A stretch of DNA of 29,372 nucleotides, taken from Bacteroidota bacterium (GTDB taxonomy: Bacteria; Bacteroidota; Bacteroidia; Flavobacteriales; Weeksellaceae). How positions within the stretch are numbered: the stretch's first letter is position 1; each line of letters starts with the position of its first letter. Below, one piece after another: positions 16,605 to 24,362 of this stretch. The DNA is taken from NCBI GenBank assembly GCA_023399595.1, contig JAEWOR010000003.1, positions 1 through 29,372 of the forward strand, read 5' to 3'. Made by a program: the position numbers and the translations under genes. The notes under the pieces were generated by a model. That model saw only the letters and a list, made by a program, of their open reading frames with translations, was not told the DNA's origin and searched no databases.

Positions 16605-16775
16605 TTGATTTTAATATCAATATAAGGTATTTGAAATAGATTATATCAATGTTGGAATTTGGTATTATTGAAAATTGATTGTTTTCAATATGGCTTGAAG
16701 AAGAAATAAGACAGTTATTTATTAATTATCAATGAATTGTATTTGAATTATATATCATAATTTATACACGACTTA

Positions 16776-16805
16776 TTGTTAATTAAAAAATTATTCTTAT
16801 TTTTG
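16776..16805 (+). promoter_or_regulatory. Promoter of the rpsL-rpsG-fusA-rpsJ operon
   Basis: TTG (16776-16778), 19 bases, then TATTTTTG (16798-16805). This is a strong match to the Bacteroidota consensus, 30 bases before the rpsL ATG. Confidence 0.8.
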
Positions 16806-16835
16806 CACCCTGAATTATAATATAAAAGCAATTAA

Positions 16836-17243
16836 ATGCCTACTATTCAACAATTAGTAAGAAAAGGAAGAGCCACGCTTGCCAAGAAGAGCAAATCGGC
16901 TGCCCTTGATTCTTGTCCACAAAGACGAGGAGTATGTACAAGAGTATATACTACTACACCTAAGAAACCTAACTCTGCACTTAGAAAAGTTGCAAGGGTA
17001 AGACTTTCTAACGGTAAGGAAGTTAACGCCTACATCCCGGGCGAAGGACATAATCTTCAAGAGCACTCGATAGTATTGGTAAGAGGCGGAAGGGTGAAAG
17101 ACCTACCGGGAGTACGTTACCACATCGTAAGAGGTGCATTAGACACCGCTGGTGTTAATGGAAGAACACAAAGAAGATCTAAGTATGGAGCTAAGAGACC
17201 AAAACCAGGTCAGGCGCCAGCTACAACAGGTAAGAAAAAATAA
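16836..17243 (+). CDS. rpsL: 30S ribosomal protein S12
   Basis: 135 aa. S12 sits at the decoding centre and checks codon-anticodon pairing. The family core is complete: PTIQQLVRKGR at the start, CPQRRGVCTRVYTTTPKKPNSALRKVARVRLSNG (the streptomycin-related loop with TTPKKPNSA), VLVRGGRVKDLPGVRYH and GRTQRRSKYGAKRPK. It is about 10 residues longer than the E. coli protein, through a short basic tail (GQAPATTGKKK). It is the first gene of the operon and lies 23 bases ahead of rpsG. Confidence 0.98.
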   Translation: MPTIQQLVRKGRATLAKKSKSAALDSCPQRRGVCTRVYTTTPKKPNSALRKVARVRLSNGKEVNAYIPGEGHNLQEHSIVLVRGGRVKDLPGVRYHIVRGALDTAGVNGRTQRRSKYGAKRPKPGQAPATTGKKK

Positions 17244-17266
17244 TCATTAAATAAGGTACAAAAGCA

Positions 17267-17743
17267 ATGAGAAAGACAAAAGCGAAAAAAAGACCGTTGT
17301 TACCAGATCCGAAATTTAATGATCAATTGGTAACAAGATTCGTAAACAACCTAATGTTAGACGGTAAAAAATCTATCGCATTCAAAATTTTTTATGATGC
17401 ATTAGATATCGTTGAAAATAAAAAAGGAGATAACGAAAAAACTTCCCTAGAAATCTGGAAAGATGCATTAACAAACGTTATGCCTCACGTAGAAGTACGT
17501 TCTAGAAGAGTAGGAGGAGCTAACTTCCAAATCCCAATGCCAATCAGAGCGGATAGAAAAATTTCTATGGCAATGAAATGGTTAATTAAGTACTCTAAAG
17601 CAAGAAATGATAAATCTATGGCTCAGAAATTAGCTGCAGAAGTTATCGCCGCTGCTAAAGAAGAAGGTGCTGCATTTAAAAAGAAAACAGATACTCACAA
17701 AATGGCAGAAGCTAACAAAGCTTTCTCTCACTTTAAATTTTAA
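17267..17743 (+). CDS. rpsG: 30S ribosomal protein S7
   Basis: 158 aa. S7 starts assembly of the 30S head by binding the 3' domain of 16S rRNA and contacts the E-site tRNA. The sequence shows RKTKAKKRPLLPDPKFND, VTRFVNNLMLDGKKS, VMPHVEVRSRRVGGANFQIP and the C-terminal EANKAFSHFKF. Length and order are normal for the family. fusA starts eight bases after its stop. Confidence 0.98.
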   Translation: MRKTKAKKRPLLPDPKFNDQLVTRFVNNLMLDGKKSIAFKIFYDALDIVENKKGDNEKTSLEIWKDALTNVMPHVEVRSRRVGGANFQIPMPIRADRKISMAMKWLIKYSKARNDKSMAQKLAAEVIAAAKEEGAAFKKKTDTHKMAEANKAFSHFKF

Positions 17744-17751
17744 TTAAGACA

Positions 17752-19869
17752 ATGAGTAGAGATCTTAAATTAACAAGAAATATTGGTATCGCAGCACACA
17801 TCGATGCTGGTAAAACAACTACAACAGAACGTATTTTGTTCTATTCTGGTAAGAACCACAAAATTGGGGAAACTCACGAAGGTGCTTCTACGACTGACTG
17901 GATGGAGCAAGAAGCTGAAAGAGGTATTACTATTACTTCTGCAGCGGTTACAGTAGATTGGAAATTCCCAACTGAACAAGGTAAGCCACTTCCTAACGCA
18001 AAAGATTATCATTTCAATATCATCGATACACCAGGACACGTTGACTTCACAGTAGAGGTGAACCGTTCTTTAAGAGTATTGGATGGTCTTGTATTCTTAT
18101 TCTCTGCAGTAGACGGTGTTGAGCCTCAGTCTGAAACCAACTGGAGACTTGCTGATAACTACAAAGTTCCAAGAATGGGATTTGTAAACAAAATGGACAG
18201 ACAGGGAGCTGACTTCCTTAATGTTTGTAAGCAAGTAAAAGAAATGTTAGGTTCTAACGCAGTTCCTATCGTTTTACCAATTGGTGAAGAAGCAGATTTT
18301 AAAGGTGTGGTTGATTTGGTGAAAAACAGAGCAATCGTTTGGCACGATGACAACTACGGATCTACTTTTGATATTGTTGATATCCCTGCAGCAATGCAAG
18401 ATGAAGTAAAACAATACAGAGGACAATTAATCGAAGAAATTGCTGCATACGACGAAAATCTTCTTGAAAAGTTTATGGAGGACGAAAACTCTATTACAGA
18501 AGAAGAAATTCATGCTGCATTAAGAGCTGCTACTTTGGATATGAGCATCATTCCAATGACTTGTGGTTCTTCATTCAAAAATAAAGGGGTACAGTTTATG
18601 TTAGATGCTGTTTGTCGTTACCTTCCTTCTCCAATGGATAAAGAAGCAATCGATGGTACAGATCCTAAGACAGACTTGCCTATTACAAGAAAGCCTTCAG
18701 TAAGTGAGCCATTTGCAGCTTTAGCATTTAAAATTGCAACTGACCCATTCGTAGGTAGATTAGCATTCTTCAGAGCTTATTCTGGTAGATTAGATGCTGG
18801 TTCTTACGTATTGAATACAAGATCAAATAACAGAGAGAGAATCTCTCGTATCTTCCAAATGCACGCTAACAAGCAAGAGCCTATCGAGTACATCGAGGCT
18901 GGAGATATTGGTGCTGCTGTAGGATTTAAAGATATCAAAACTGGAGATACATTATGTGATGAAAAGAACCCAATCGTTCTTGAATCTATGGTGTTCCCAG
19001 ATCCAGTAATTGGTATCGCTGTTGAGCCTAAAACTAAGGCTGACCAAGATAAAATGGGTAACGCTTTAGCTAAATTGGCTGAAGAAGATCCTACTTTCAC
19101 AGTGAAAACTGATGAAGCTTCTGGTCAAACAATTATCTCAGGTATGGGTGAGCTTCACTTGGATATCATCGTAGACCGTATGAGAAGAGAGTTTAAAGTA
19201 GAAGTTAACCAAGGTCAACCTCAAGTAGAATACAAAGAAGCGCTTACAGCAACAGCTAATCACAGAGAAACTTATAAAAAGCAATCTGGTGGTAGAGGTA
19301 AGTTCGCAGATATCGTATTTACTATTGGTCCAGCAGAAGAAGGTAAATCTGGTCTTGAATTCGTAAACGAAATTAAAGGTGGTAACATTCCTAAAGAATT
19401 TATCCCTTCGGTTGAGAAAGGATTCAAAGAAGCTATGAAAAATGGTCCATTAGCAGGTTTCGAAGTTGATGCTATGAAAGTCGTTCTTAAAGACGGATCT
19501 TTCCACGCGGTTGACTCGGATCAGTTATCGTTTGAATTAGCTGCTAAGATGGGATTCAAAGAATCAGGAAGAGCTGCAAAAGCAGTTATCATGGAACCTA
19601 TCATGAAGCTTGAAGTGGTAACACCTGAGGAATACATGGGAGACATCGTTGGTGACCTTAACAGAAGAAGAGGTACTGTAAACGGTATGGATGACAGAAA
19701 TAACGCTAAAGTTATCAAAGCATTCGTTCCACTTTCTGAAATGTTTGGTTATGTAACGACGCTAAGAACATTATCTTCTGGTAGAGCTACATCTTCTATG
19801 GAATTCGAAAAGTACGAAGCTGCTCCTAATAACGTTGCTGAAGAAGTAATCGCTAAAGCTAAAGGTTAA
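17752..19869 (+). CDS. fusA: Elongation factor G
   Basis: 705 aa. EF-G is the GTPase that moves tRNA and mRNA through the ribosome after peptide transfer, and acts with RRF in recycling. Domain I has the P-loop AHIDAGKT (15-22), the switch-II DTPGHVDF (near 91) and NKMD (near 146) for guanine. Domains II to V follow (LAFKIATDPFVGRL, SGMGELHLDII, GFEVDAMKVVLKDGSFH, EVVTPEEYMGDIVGDLNRRRG). It is full length and in the usual place between rpsG and rpsJ, which starts 17 bases downstream. Confidence 0.98.
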   Translation: MSRDLKLTRNIGIAAHIDAGKTTTTERILFYSGKNHKIGETHEGASTTDWMEQEAERGITITSAAVTVDWKFPTEQGKPLPNAKDYHFNIIDTPGHVDFTVEVNRSLRVLDGLVFLFSAVDGVEPQSETNWRLADNYKVPRMGFVNKMDRQGADFLNVCKQVKEMLGSNAVPIVLPIGEEADFKGVVDLVKNRAIVWHDDNYGSTFDIVDIPAAMQDEVKQYRGQLIEEIAAYDENLLEKFMEDENSITEEEIHAALRAATLDMSIIPMTCGSSFKNKGVQFMLDAVCRYLPSPMDKEAIDGTDPKTDLPITRKPSVSEPFAALAFKIATDPFVGRLAFFRAYSGRLDAGSYVLNTRSNNRERISRIFQMHANKQEPIEYIEAGDIGAAVGFKDIKTGDTLCDEKNPIVLESMVFPDPVIGIAVEPKTKADQDKMGNALAKLAEEDPTFTVKTDEASGQTIISGMGELHLDIIVDRMRREFKVEVNQGQPQVEYKEALTATANHRETYKKQSGGRGKFADIVFTIGPAEEGKSGLEFVNEIKGGNIPKEFIPSVEKGFKEAMKNGPLAGFEVDAMKVVLKDGSFHAVDSDQLSFELAAKMGFKESGRAAKAVIMEPIMKLEVVTPEEYMGDIVGDLNRRRGTVNGMDDRNNAKVIKAFVPLSEMFGYVTTLRTLSSGRATSSMEFEKYEAAPNNVAEEVIAKAKG

Positions 19870-19886
19870 TTTTAAATTAGATTAAA

Positions 19887-20192
19887 ATGTCACAAAGAAT
19901 CAGAATAAAACTTAAGTCTTACGATTACAATTTAGTAGATAAATCTGCTGAGAAAATCGTAAAAACGGTAAAAGCAACTGGTGCTGTAGTTAACGGTCCA
20001 ATCCCTTTACCAACTAACAAGAGAATCTTCACTGTGTTAAGATCTCCACACGTTAACAAAAAAGCTAGAGAACAGTTCCAATTATCAGCTCACAAGAGAT
20101 TGATGGATATCTACTCTTCTTCTTCTAAAACTGTGGATGCGCTTATGAAGCTTGAGCTTCCTTCAGGTGTAGACGTAGAAATTAAAGTGTGA
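19887..20192 (+). CDS. rpsJ: 30S ribosomal protein S10
   Basis: 101 aa. S10 lies in the 30S head and also serves as NusE in antitermination. The protein is complete: MSQRIRIKLKSYDYNLVD, GPIPLPTNKRIFTVLRSPHVNKKAREQF, and LELPSGVDVEIKV at the end. In the usual bacterial order rplC follows at once. Here a strong terminator follows 23 bases after the stop codon and rplC is 8.5 kb further on, so rpsJ is the last gene of this transcript. Confidence 0.98.
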   Translation: MSQRIRIKLKSYDYNLVDKSAEKIVKTVKATGAVVNGPIPLPTNKRIFTVLRSPHVNKKAREQFQLSAHKRLMDIYSSSSKTVDALMKLELPSGVDVEIKV

Positions 20193-20214
20193 TAATTCAC
20201 ATTTGCTATGATAG

Positions 20215-20249
20215 AAAATCCCCTTTCGAAAGAGAGGGGATTTTTTTTG
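20215..20249 (+). terminator. Terminator after rpsJ (copy 1 of a duplicated sequence)
   Basis: AAAATCCCCT pairs with AGGGGATTTT around a loop containing the small palindrome TTTCGAAAG, and a T run follows. The 26 bases 20220-20245 occur again unchanged at 21517-21542. Confidence 0.88.
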
Positions 20250-20305
20250 TTTAGAACCATTACAAACTACCTGTGTTTTGGTCTTTATAAACTTTTTATT
20301 TGCAT

Positions 20306-20335
20306 AGTTTTAGTTTTAGTTTTAGTTTTAGTTTT
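20306..20335 (+). repeat. Five tandem AGTTTT units upstream of a secreted-peptide gene
   Basis: AGTTTT is repeated five times without change, directly after TTTGCAT and 28 bases before the ATG. A similar tract with fewer units precedes the other cysteine-rich gene at 26458, so it is likely part of a shared promoter or leader. Confidence 0.8.
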
Positions 20336-20363
20336 GAGACGTTAAACAAAATACATTAACGTT

Positions 20364-20660
20364 ATGAAAAAATTATTATTAGTTGCAGCGATTGCCGTTG
20401 CAGGATTGGTAAGTGCAAAAAATGTAAAAATTGAATTTGAAACAAATAGTAATTCAATTACAAAAAATTATTTTAACAATGGTTTGATGATTTCAAAACT
20501 ATTAGTTTATCAGTGGGTTCCAGTTTCAACTGGTTGTGGAAAAGTATTTTACTTGGATAACAGTATGTATGGTGATTGTTACGAGTGTTTACAGGAAGAT
20601 GCAAGAAAGTTTACTGATGCCCAATGCGGGGGAGGATATGGTTTTGACCTTCCTTTTTAA
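20364..20660 (+). CDS. Small secreted peptide with four cysteines
   Basis: 98 aa. A classic signal peptide (KKLLLVAAIAVAGLVSAK) leaves a mature chain of about 80 residues with four cysteines in the C-terminal half (STGCGK, YGDCYEC, AQCGGGYGF) and a glycine-rich end. In an oxidising periplasm or outside the cell these could form two disulphides. I recognise no family. It is 12 bases upstream of a GLPGLI-family gene, forming a two-gene unit, and its leader has the AGTTTT repeats. A role as exported effector, signal or structural peptide is open. Confidence 0.7.
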   Translation: MKKLLLVAAIAVAGLVSAKNVKIEFETNSNSITKNYFNNGLMISKLLVYQWVPVSTGCGKVFYLDNSMYGDCYECLQEDARKFTDAQCGGGYGFDLPF

Positions 20661-20672
20661 TTATTAGATATT

Positions 20673-21506
20673 ATGACCAAATTATTTTATTTGTTTTTTT
20701 TATTTCAATTCTATGCTATAAGTGGTCAATTTCAAATCACTACTGATAGACGATATCCACCTTCTCCATATAGTGCTGAAATGAAGGATATAGCAGAATT
20801 TGTAGTTTTATACAATATCACTTTTATAGATGAGAAAGATAAAAAAAATGATGCCCAAGCAATTTTGCAAATCGGTAATCATTTTTCCAAATTTATAGGT
20901 ATAACCAACTTAAAAAGAGATTCACTGATGCAGGAGCATAGTAAAGAAGAATCAATAGGTGCTAAAGAGATAAATGAACTAGGAAGATTAAAACTTATTT
21001 ACAAAAAGAATATTTTGAAAGACTGGGTGTCACATAGTATTTTTTTTCAGGAAAGAATTTCAACAACTGTCTATCAATATCAAGAGTCATTTCCTACACA
21101 AAATTGGATGCTTACAAATGATAAAAGGACTATATTAGGTTATCATTGTAAATCGGCAAAACTTAATTTTAGAGGTAGGAATTACTTGGCATGGTACACT
21201 GAGGAAATTCCCAAAAATGATGGTCCAGCAAATTTTTCGGGATTACCAGGTTTAATTCTTAAGATTACAAGTGACGATGGAATATATGACTTTTCAGCAA
21301 TTGCTATAGAGAAAAAGAAGATGAAAATATACTGGAGAAATGAAAAAAAAATTCTTCAAATAAGTAGGACAGATTTTAGAAAAATACAAAGGAATTACTT
21401 TGAAAATCCGGGACTTTTTTTACATGGAAAAGCTTACGATAGCAACGGTAATGAAATTGTACCAAAATTTAATTCAAAACCCTACAATCCACTTGAGTTA
21501 GAATAA
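20673..21506 (+). CDS. GLPGLI family protein
   Basis: 277 aa. Residues 1-18 are a signal peptide (LFYLFFLFQFYAISGQ). The defining motif SGLPGLIL is at about 187-194, in the usual context of an upstream YHCKSAKLNFRGRNYLAWYTEEIP block. GLPGLI proteins are secreted or periplasmic proteins restricted to Bacteroidota, often found in several copies next to small secreted or TonB-related genes; their function is unknown. It is cotranscribed with the four-cysteine peptide. The terminator after it is a copy of the rpsJ terminator, suggesting the pair arrived as a cassette. Confidence 0.9.
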   Translation: MTKLFYLFFLFQFYAISGQFQITTDRRYPPSPYSAEMKDIAEFVVLYNITFIDEKDKKNDAQAILQIGNHFSKFIGITNLKRDSLMQEHSKEESIGAKEINELGRLKLIYKKNILKDWVSHSIFFQERISTTVYQYQESFPTQNWMLTNDKRTILGYHCKSAKLNFRGRNYLAWYTEEIPKNDGPANFSGLPGLILKITSDDGIYDFSAIAIEKKKMKIYWRNEKKILQISRTDFRKIQRNYFENPGLFLHGKAYDSNGNEIVPKFNSKPYNPLELE

Positions 21507-21516
21507 TTCCGCAGGC

Positions 21517-21542
21517 CCCCTTTCGAAAGAGAGGGGATTTTT
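21517..21542 (+). terminator. Terminator of the GLPGLI unit (copy 2 of the rpsJ terminator)
   Basis: The sequence 21517-21542 is identical to 20220-20245: CCCC stem, TTTCGAAAG centre, GGGGA and T run. The flanks differ, so the identity is confined to the hairpin. Confidence 0.85.
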
Positions 21543-21564
21543 GTTATTAGTATTTTGTAAATAT

Positions 21565-21608
21565 AAAAACAAAGAGGTTCATAAATTTTTATGAACCTCT
21601 TTGTTTTT
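21565..21608. terminator. Bidirectional terminator between converging units
   Basis: A near-perfect inverted repeat of about 20 bp (AAAAACAAAGAGGTTCATAA with its complement, four-base loop) is flanked by A and T runs. It can stop both the GLPGLI transcript and the minus-strand three-gene operon. Confidence 0.88.
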
Positions 21609-21623
21609 ATTTGCTTACACTTT

Positions 21624-22421
21624 TTATTCTGTTAATTGTGCTGATAATGATATTTTAGCCATGCCAGCATTGATGTTAGAACAGCCATTTGCATTATTTC
21701 CGTAAGTAATTCTATCACCGCCTCCGTTATCTGTTAAATTTCTAGCATAGAGTTTAACGTTATGACTTCCTGCAGTCAGATTGTAAAAAATTCCTGCAAT
21801 TTCAAATTTTTTCCAACTGCAAGAAGATCCATCTTTTAAAGAAAACTTTCTTATAACTTTTAATTTGTCATCTACAAACAAACCTATTGCAAATGAAAAA
21901 TCACCTGATGAATTAGTATTGTTCATTTGTGCCATGCCTTCAGCATTAATTAGAACGGAGTTTGTATTTTTAGTTGGGTTTAAAGTTAAATTAGTATTCA
22001 AGTCTGTCCATCCACTTGTTCCACTGTTAAGTGTGAAGTTTTGATTGCTGAAACTACTTGAAGTAGGTGTGTTTGCTGTATTGAAAGTTGTGGTATTAGT
22101 AGTGTTTAATATCATACCCGCTGCATCTTCAACTTCAAAATTTCTATTCCATTTATTTTGTGCCCAAAAGTTAAATTTACTTGTTGCTGTGTTATATACA
22201 AGTACTCCTTGTACAGGGGTAGGTACAGTTACATTATCTGTATTAGATGTTAAGTTAACTCTTGGTAGAAGTAAACCTTTATTATTGTCAGAAATTTCTA
22301 ATACCGCAGACTCATGAGGTGTAGTTCCTAATGCTTGGTTTGATGTGATGAGCACTTGTGCATGAGCTAGACTAAGGATACTACTAAAAATAATAAGTTT
22401 TATATAGATGATTACTTTCAT
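21624..22421 (-). CDS. Secreted protein, third of three tandem paralogues
   Basis: 265 aa. After a signal peptide ending in LSLAHAQ comes the N-terminal block HESAVLEISDNNKGLLLPRVNL, common at the start of Bacteroidota surface and fibre-like proteins, then VQGVLVYNTATSKFNFWAQNKWN. The middle is Thr/Asn-rich. The C-terminal part is shared with the two genes upstream: DGSSCSWKKFEIAG, LTAGSHNVKLYARNL, then ANGCSNINAGMAKISL. The two conserved cysteines probably pair. There is no type IX secretion C-terminal domain. It is the last gene of the operon, three bases after its neighbour. Confidence 0.8.
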   Translation of the reverse strand: MKVIIYIKLIIFSSILSLAHAQVLITSNQALGTTPHESAVLEISDNNKGLLLPRVNLTSNTDNVTVPTPVQGVLVYNTATSKFNFWAQNKWNRNFEVEDAAGMILNTTNTTTFNTANTPTSSSFSNQNFTLNSGTSGWTDLNTNLTLNPTKNTNSVLINAEGMAQMNNTNSSGDFSFAIGLFVDDKLKVIRKFSLKDGSSCSWKKFEIAGIFYNLTAGSHNVKLYARNLTDNGGGDRITYGNNANGCSNINAGMAKISLSAQLTE

Positions 22422-22424
22422 AAT

Positions 22425-23249
22425 TTAAAAATTAAATGGTTGATTAAGAACTACAATACCTGTTAGACGAGCTTCGTCATTGCTGATATTATTACAAGAA
22501 TTTTCTGCGTCTTTTGCACCATAGGTTATTCTTGGTGTTCCTGAAATATTCTCTGATAGATTTTTAATAGCAAAAATGATTCTTTGGTTTCCAACTGGTA
22601 AATCTTTAGTCGTTCCAATTACTTTAAAAGATCTATATGCACAGTTTCCTGTCATTTCAAAATAAATCGGCTTGGTATCTAGTAATTTTGCATTAGTATC
22701 AGTACCTACAAATATTCCTAAATTTAAAAGTGCGACACCTGTACTTGTATTGTTAGAATGTAACATTCCTGCAAAAGTAAAAGTTACATCATTAGGTGAT
22801 CTATCAACCACAATATCTTGGGTTAAATTAGAAATAATAGTCCAATTTGAATCTATTGTATCGCCAATTGTATTTGTAACAGAATTGTAAGTGCTACTAG
22901 AATATGAGTTGGTATTTGTTGCAGAATAATACTTCATCATATTTTGTAGGTTACCAATATTTAAATCATTGAACATAAAATCCCAACTTGTTCCATTCCA
23001 AAAGTAATGCCCTTCATTACCAACTAAATTTGTGTTGGTATTATAGATAAGCAAAGATTCTTTTGGATTAGTTATAGGAGTTGTTGTAGCTCTAGATGCT
23101 AATGAAATTTTAGGGATGCTAATGCCTTTGTTTGTTGAAACAATATCTAAACTAGATGAAGTATTGGGGGTAGATGTATTAACTCCCACTTGGGCTTTAT
23201 ATCCATTACTTAGGATAAAACAAAATAATAGTATGTTGATTTTTTTCAT
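22425..23249 (-). CDS. Secreted protein, second of three tandem paralogues
   Basis: 274 aa. Signal peptide, then TPNTSSSLDIVSTNKGISIPKISLASR and ESLLIYNTNTNLVGNEGHYFWNGTSW, the same N-terminal module as its neighbours. The C-terminal module also matches: GNCAYRSFKVIGT, LPVGNQRIIFAIKNL, NSCNNISNDEARLTGIVV. The linkers differ widely in sequence between the three, so they are old or fast-changing duplicates. It begins two bases after the first gene stops, so translation is probably coupled. The beta-sandwich, lectin-like appearance of the C-terminal module is an inference. Confidence 0.8.
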   Translation of the reverse strand: MKKINILLFCFILSNGYKAQVGVNTSTPNTSSSLDIVSTNKGISIPKISLASRATTTPITNPKESLLIYNTNTNLVGNEGHYFWNGTSWDFMFNDLNIGNLQNMMKYYSATNTNSYSSSTYNSVTNTIGDTIDSNWTIISNLTQDIVVDRSPNDVTFTFAGMLHSNNTSTGVALLNLGIFVGTDTNAKLLDTKPIYFEMTGNCAYRSFKVIGTTKDLPVGNQRIIFAIKNLSENISGTPRITYGAKDAENSCNNISNDEARLTGIVVLNQPFNF

Positions 23250-23251
23250 GG

Positions 23252-24067
23252 TTATGGTTTTTCAGAAACTTGAATATTCATTATTGTTCGCGCCATATCA
23301 GATGATAAATTGGTGCATGTACTAATTTTATCACCAAAATATAATGTAGGAACGTTGCTATTGTTTGTGTTGTTACGTAAAATAGCATAAACTTTTACGT
23401 TATGGCTTCCTACACTTAAATTTTCAGCTGTTGACATAATGTTGAAATCCATATAGGTACAAGAAGAGGGAGCTGTAATAATGTAGTTTCTAACAGTTGT
23501 TAATTTATCATCTATAAAAACGCCAACTGCATAAGAGTTTGTTGTTGTATTGTTGTTTGGGTTTTGTACTTGTACGATTCCATTTACATTAATGGTTACA
23601 TTATTTGTAGGAGAAAAAATGTTTACATTTTTATTAATATTGGGGATTTGTTTCCAAGGGTTTGCTGTAGGACTAGAGCCTAAGCTATATTGGTTGGCTC
23701 CATTTAAAGTATTATCAGTTACAAAACTACTAGAAACAGTAGTGGATGAATTAATTATTCCTAAATATTTAGATATATTACTAGAGTTCAATAGAGGATT
23801 CCATTTGTTATTTTTCCAAACATAATAACCAGTACCAGTATTTGTATTAGTGTTAAATACCAATAAAGATGTTGCGGGATTTGTAACAGGATTGGCTTGA
23901 TTAAGATTTGGAATACTGATATTTGGAATTAATATTCCTTTATTGTCTGAGACAATTTTTAAAATTTCTGAATCATCAAATGTATTCACATTATTGCCGA
24001 TTCCCACTTGCGCACAAATAGCTAAAGGAAGAGCAGCTAATGCAACTAAAAGAATTTTCTTTTTCAT
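23252..24067 (-). CDS. Secreted protein, first of three tandem paralogues
   Basis: 271 aa. The signal peptide (KKKILLVALAALPLAICAQ) is followed by SEILKIVSDNKGILIPNISIPN and TSLLVFNTNTNTGTGYYVWKNNKWN. The C-terminal module has the conserved cysteines in PSSCTYMDFNIMS and STCTNLSSDMARTIMNI, with SVGSHNVKVYAI between. It heads the three-gene operon. The TPR/HTH regulator gene lies 295 bases upstream on the same strand and is a likely controller. I find no exact TAnnTTTG box in that gap, which would fit activator-dependent expression. Confidence 0.8.
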   Translation of the reverse strand: MKKKILLVALAALPLAICAQVGIGNNVNTFDDSEILKIVSDNKGILIPNISIPNLNQANPVTNPATSLLVFNTNTNTGTGYYVWKNNKWNPLLNSSNISKYLGIINSSTTVSSSFVTDNTLNGANQYSLGSSPTANPWKQIPNINKNVNIFSPTNNVTINVNGIVQVQNPNNNTTTNSYAVGVFIDDKLTTVRNYIITAPSSCTYMDFNIMSTAENLSVGSHNVKVYAILRNNTNNSNVPTLYFGDKISTCTNLSSDMARTIMNIQVSEKP

Positions 24068-24267
24068 TTCTTGAATTTTTAATTATTTTACACAATTCAG
24101 GTGGAAGAAATCTCTTACAAATCTTAAAATTCTATTACTTTTTTTAGAAGGCAATGAGTTGAATGGTCTAATAGAGAATTAGGCAATTTGAAAATAAAAT
24201 GCAGATTTTTTCACTTGTTGTTTCTGCAAGAATAGGTGAAATTTTGAACACTCACAAAATTCTCAAG

Positions 24268-24284
24268 GGGACATTTGCGGGACA
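24268..24284. promoter_or_regulatory. Paired GGGACA boxes in the gap before the three-paralogue operon
   Basis: On the + strand GGGACA occurs at 24268-24273 and again at 24279-24284, start to start 11 bases. The complement of the same word (TTGTCC) occurs three times upstream of the adjacent regulator gene. The boxes lie 200 bases upstream of the operon start. The rest of the gap 24068-24362 holds no gene that I can see. Confidence 0.4.
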
Positions 24285-24362
24285 ATGGGTCGTTTTTTTT
24301 GGTGGTGCTCAGAGATTAATTTTAGAATAATTTCTATGTTAAGTAATGTGGAAAATTATGCT

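Noticed and set aside
22045..22890. Plus-strand open frames within the paralogue operon
   Set aside because: Low-complexity complements of Thr/Asn-rich coding sequence, with no start signals or homology.
21624..24067. Type IX secretion cargo
   Set aside because: None of the three paralogues ends in the conserved type IX C-terminal sorting domain.
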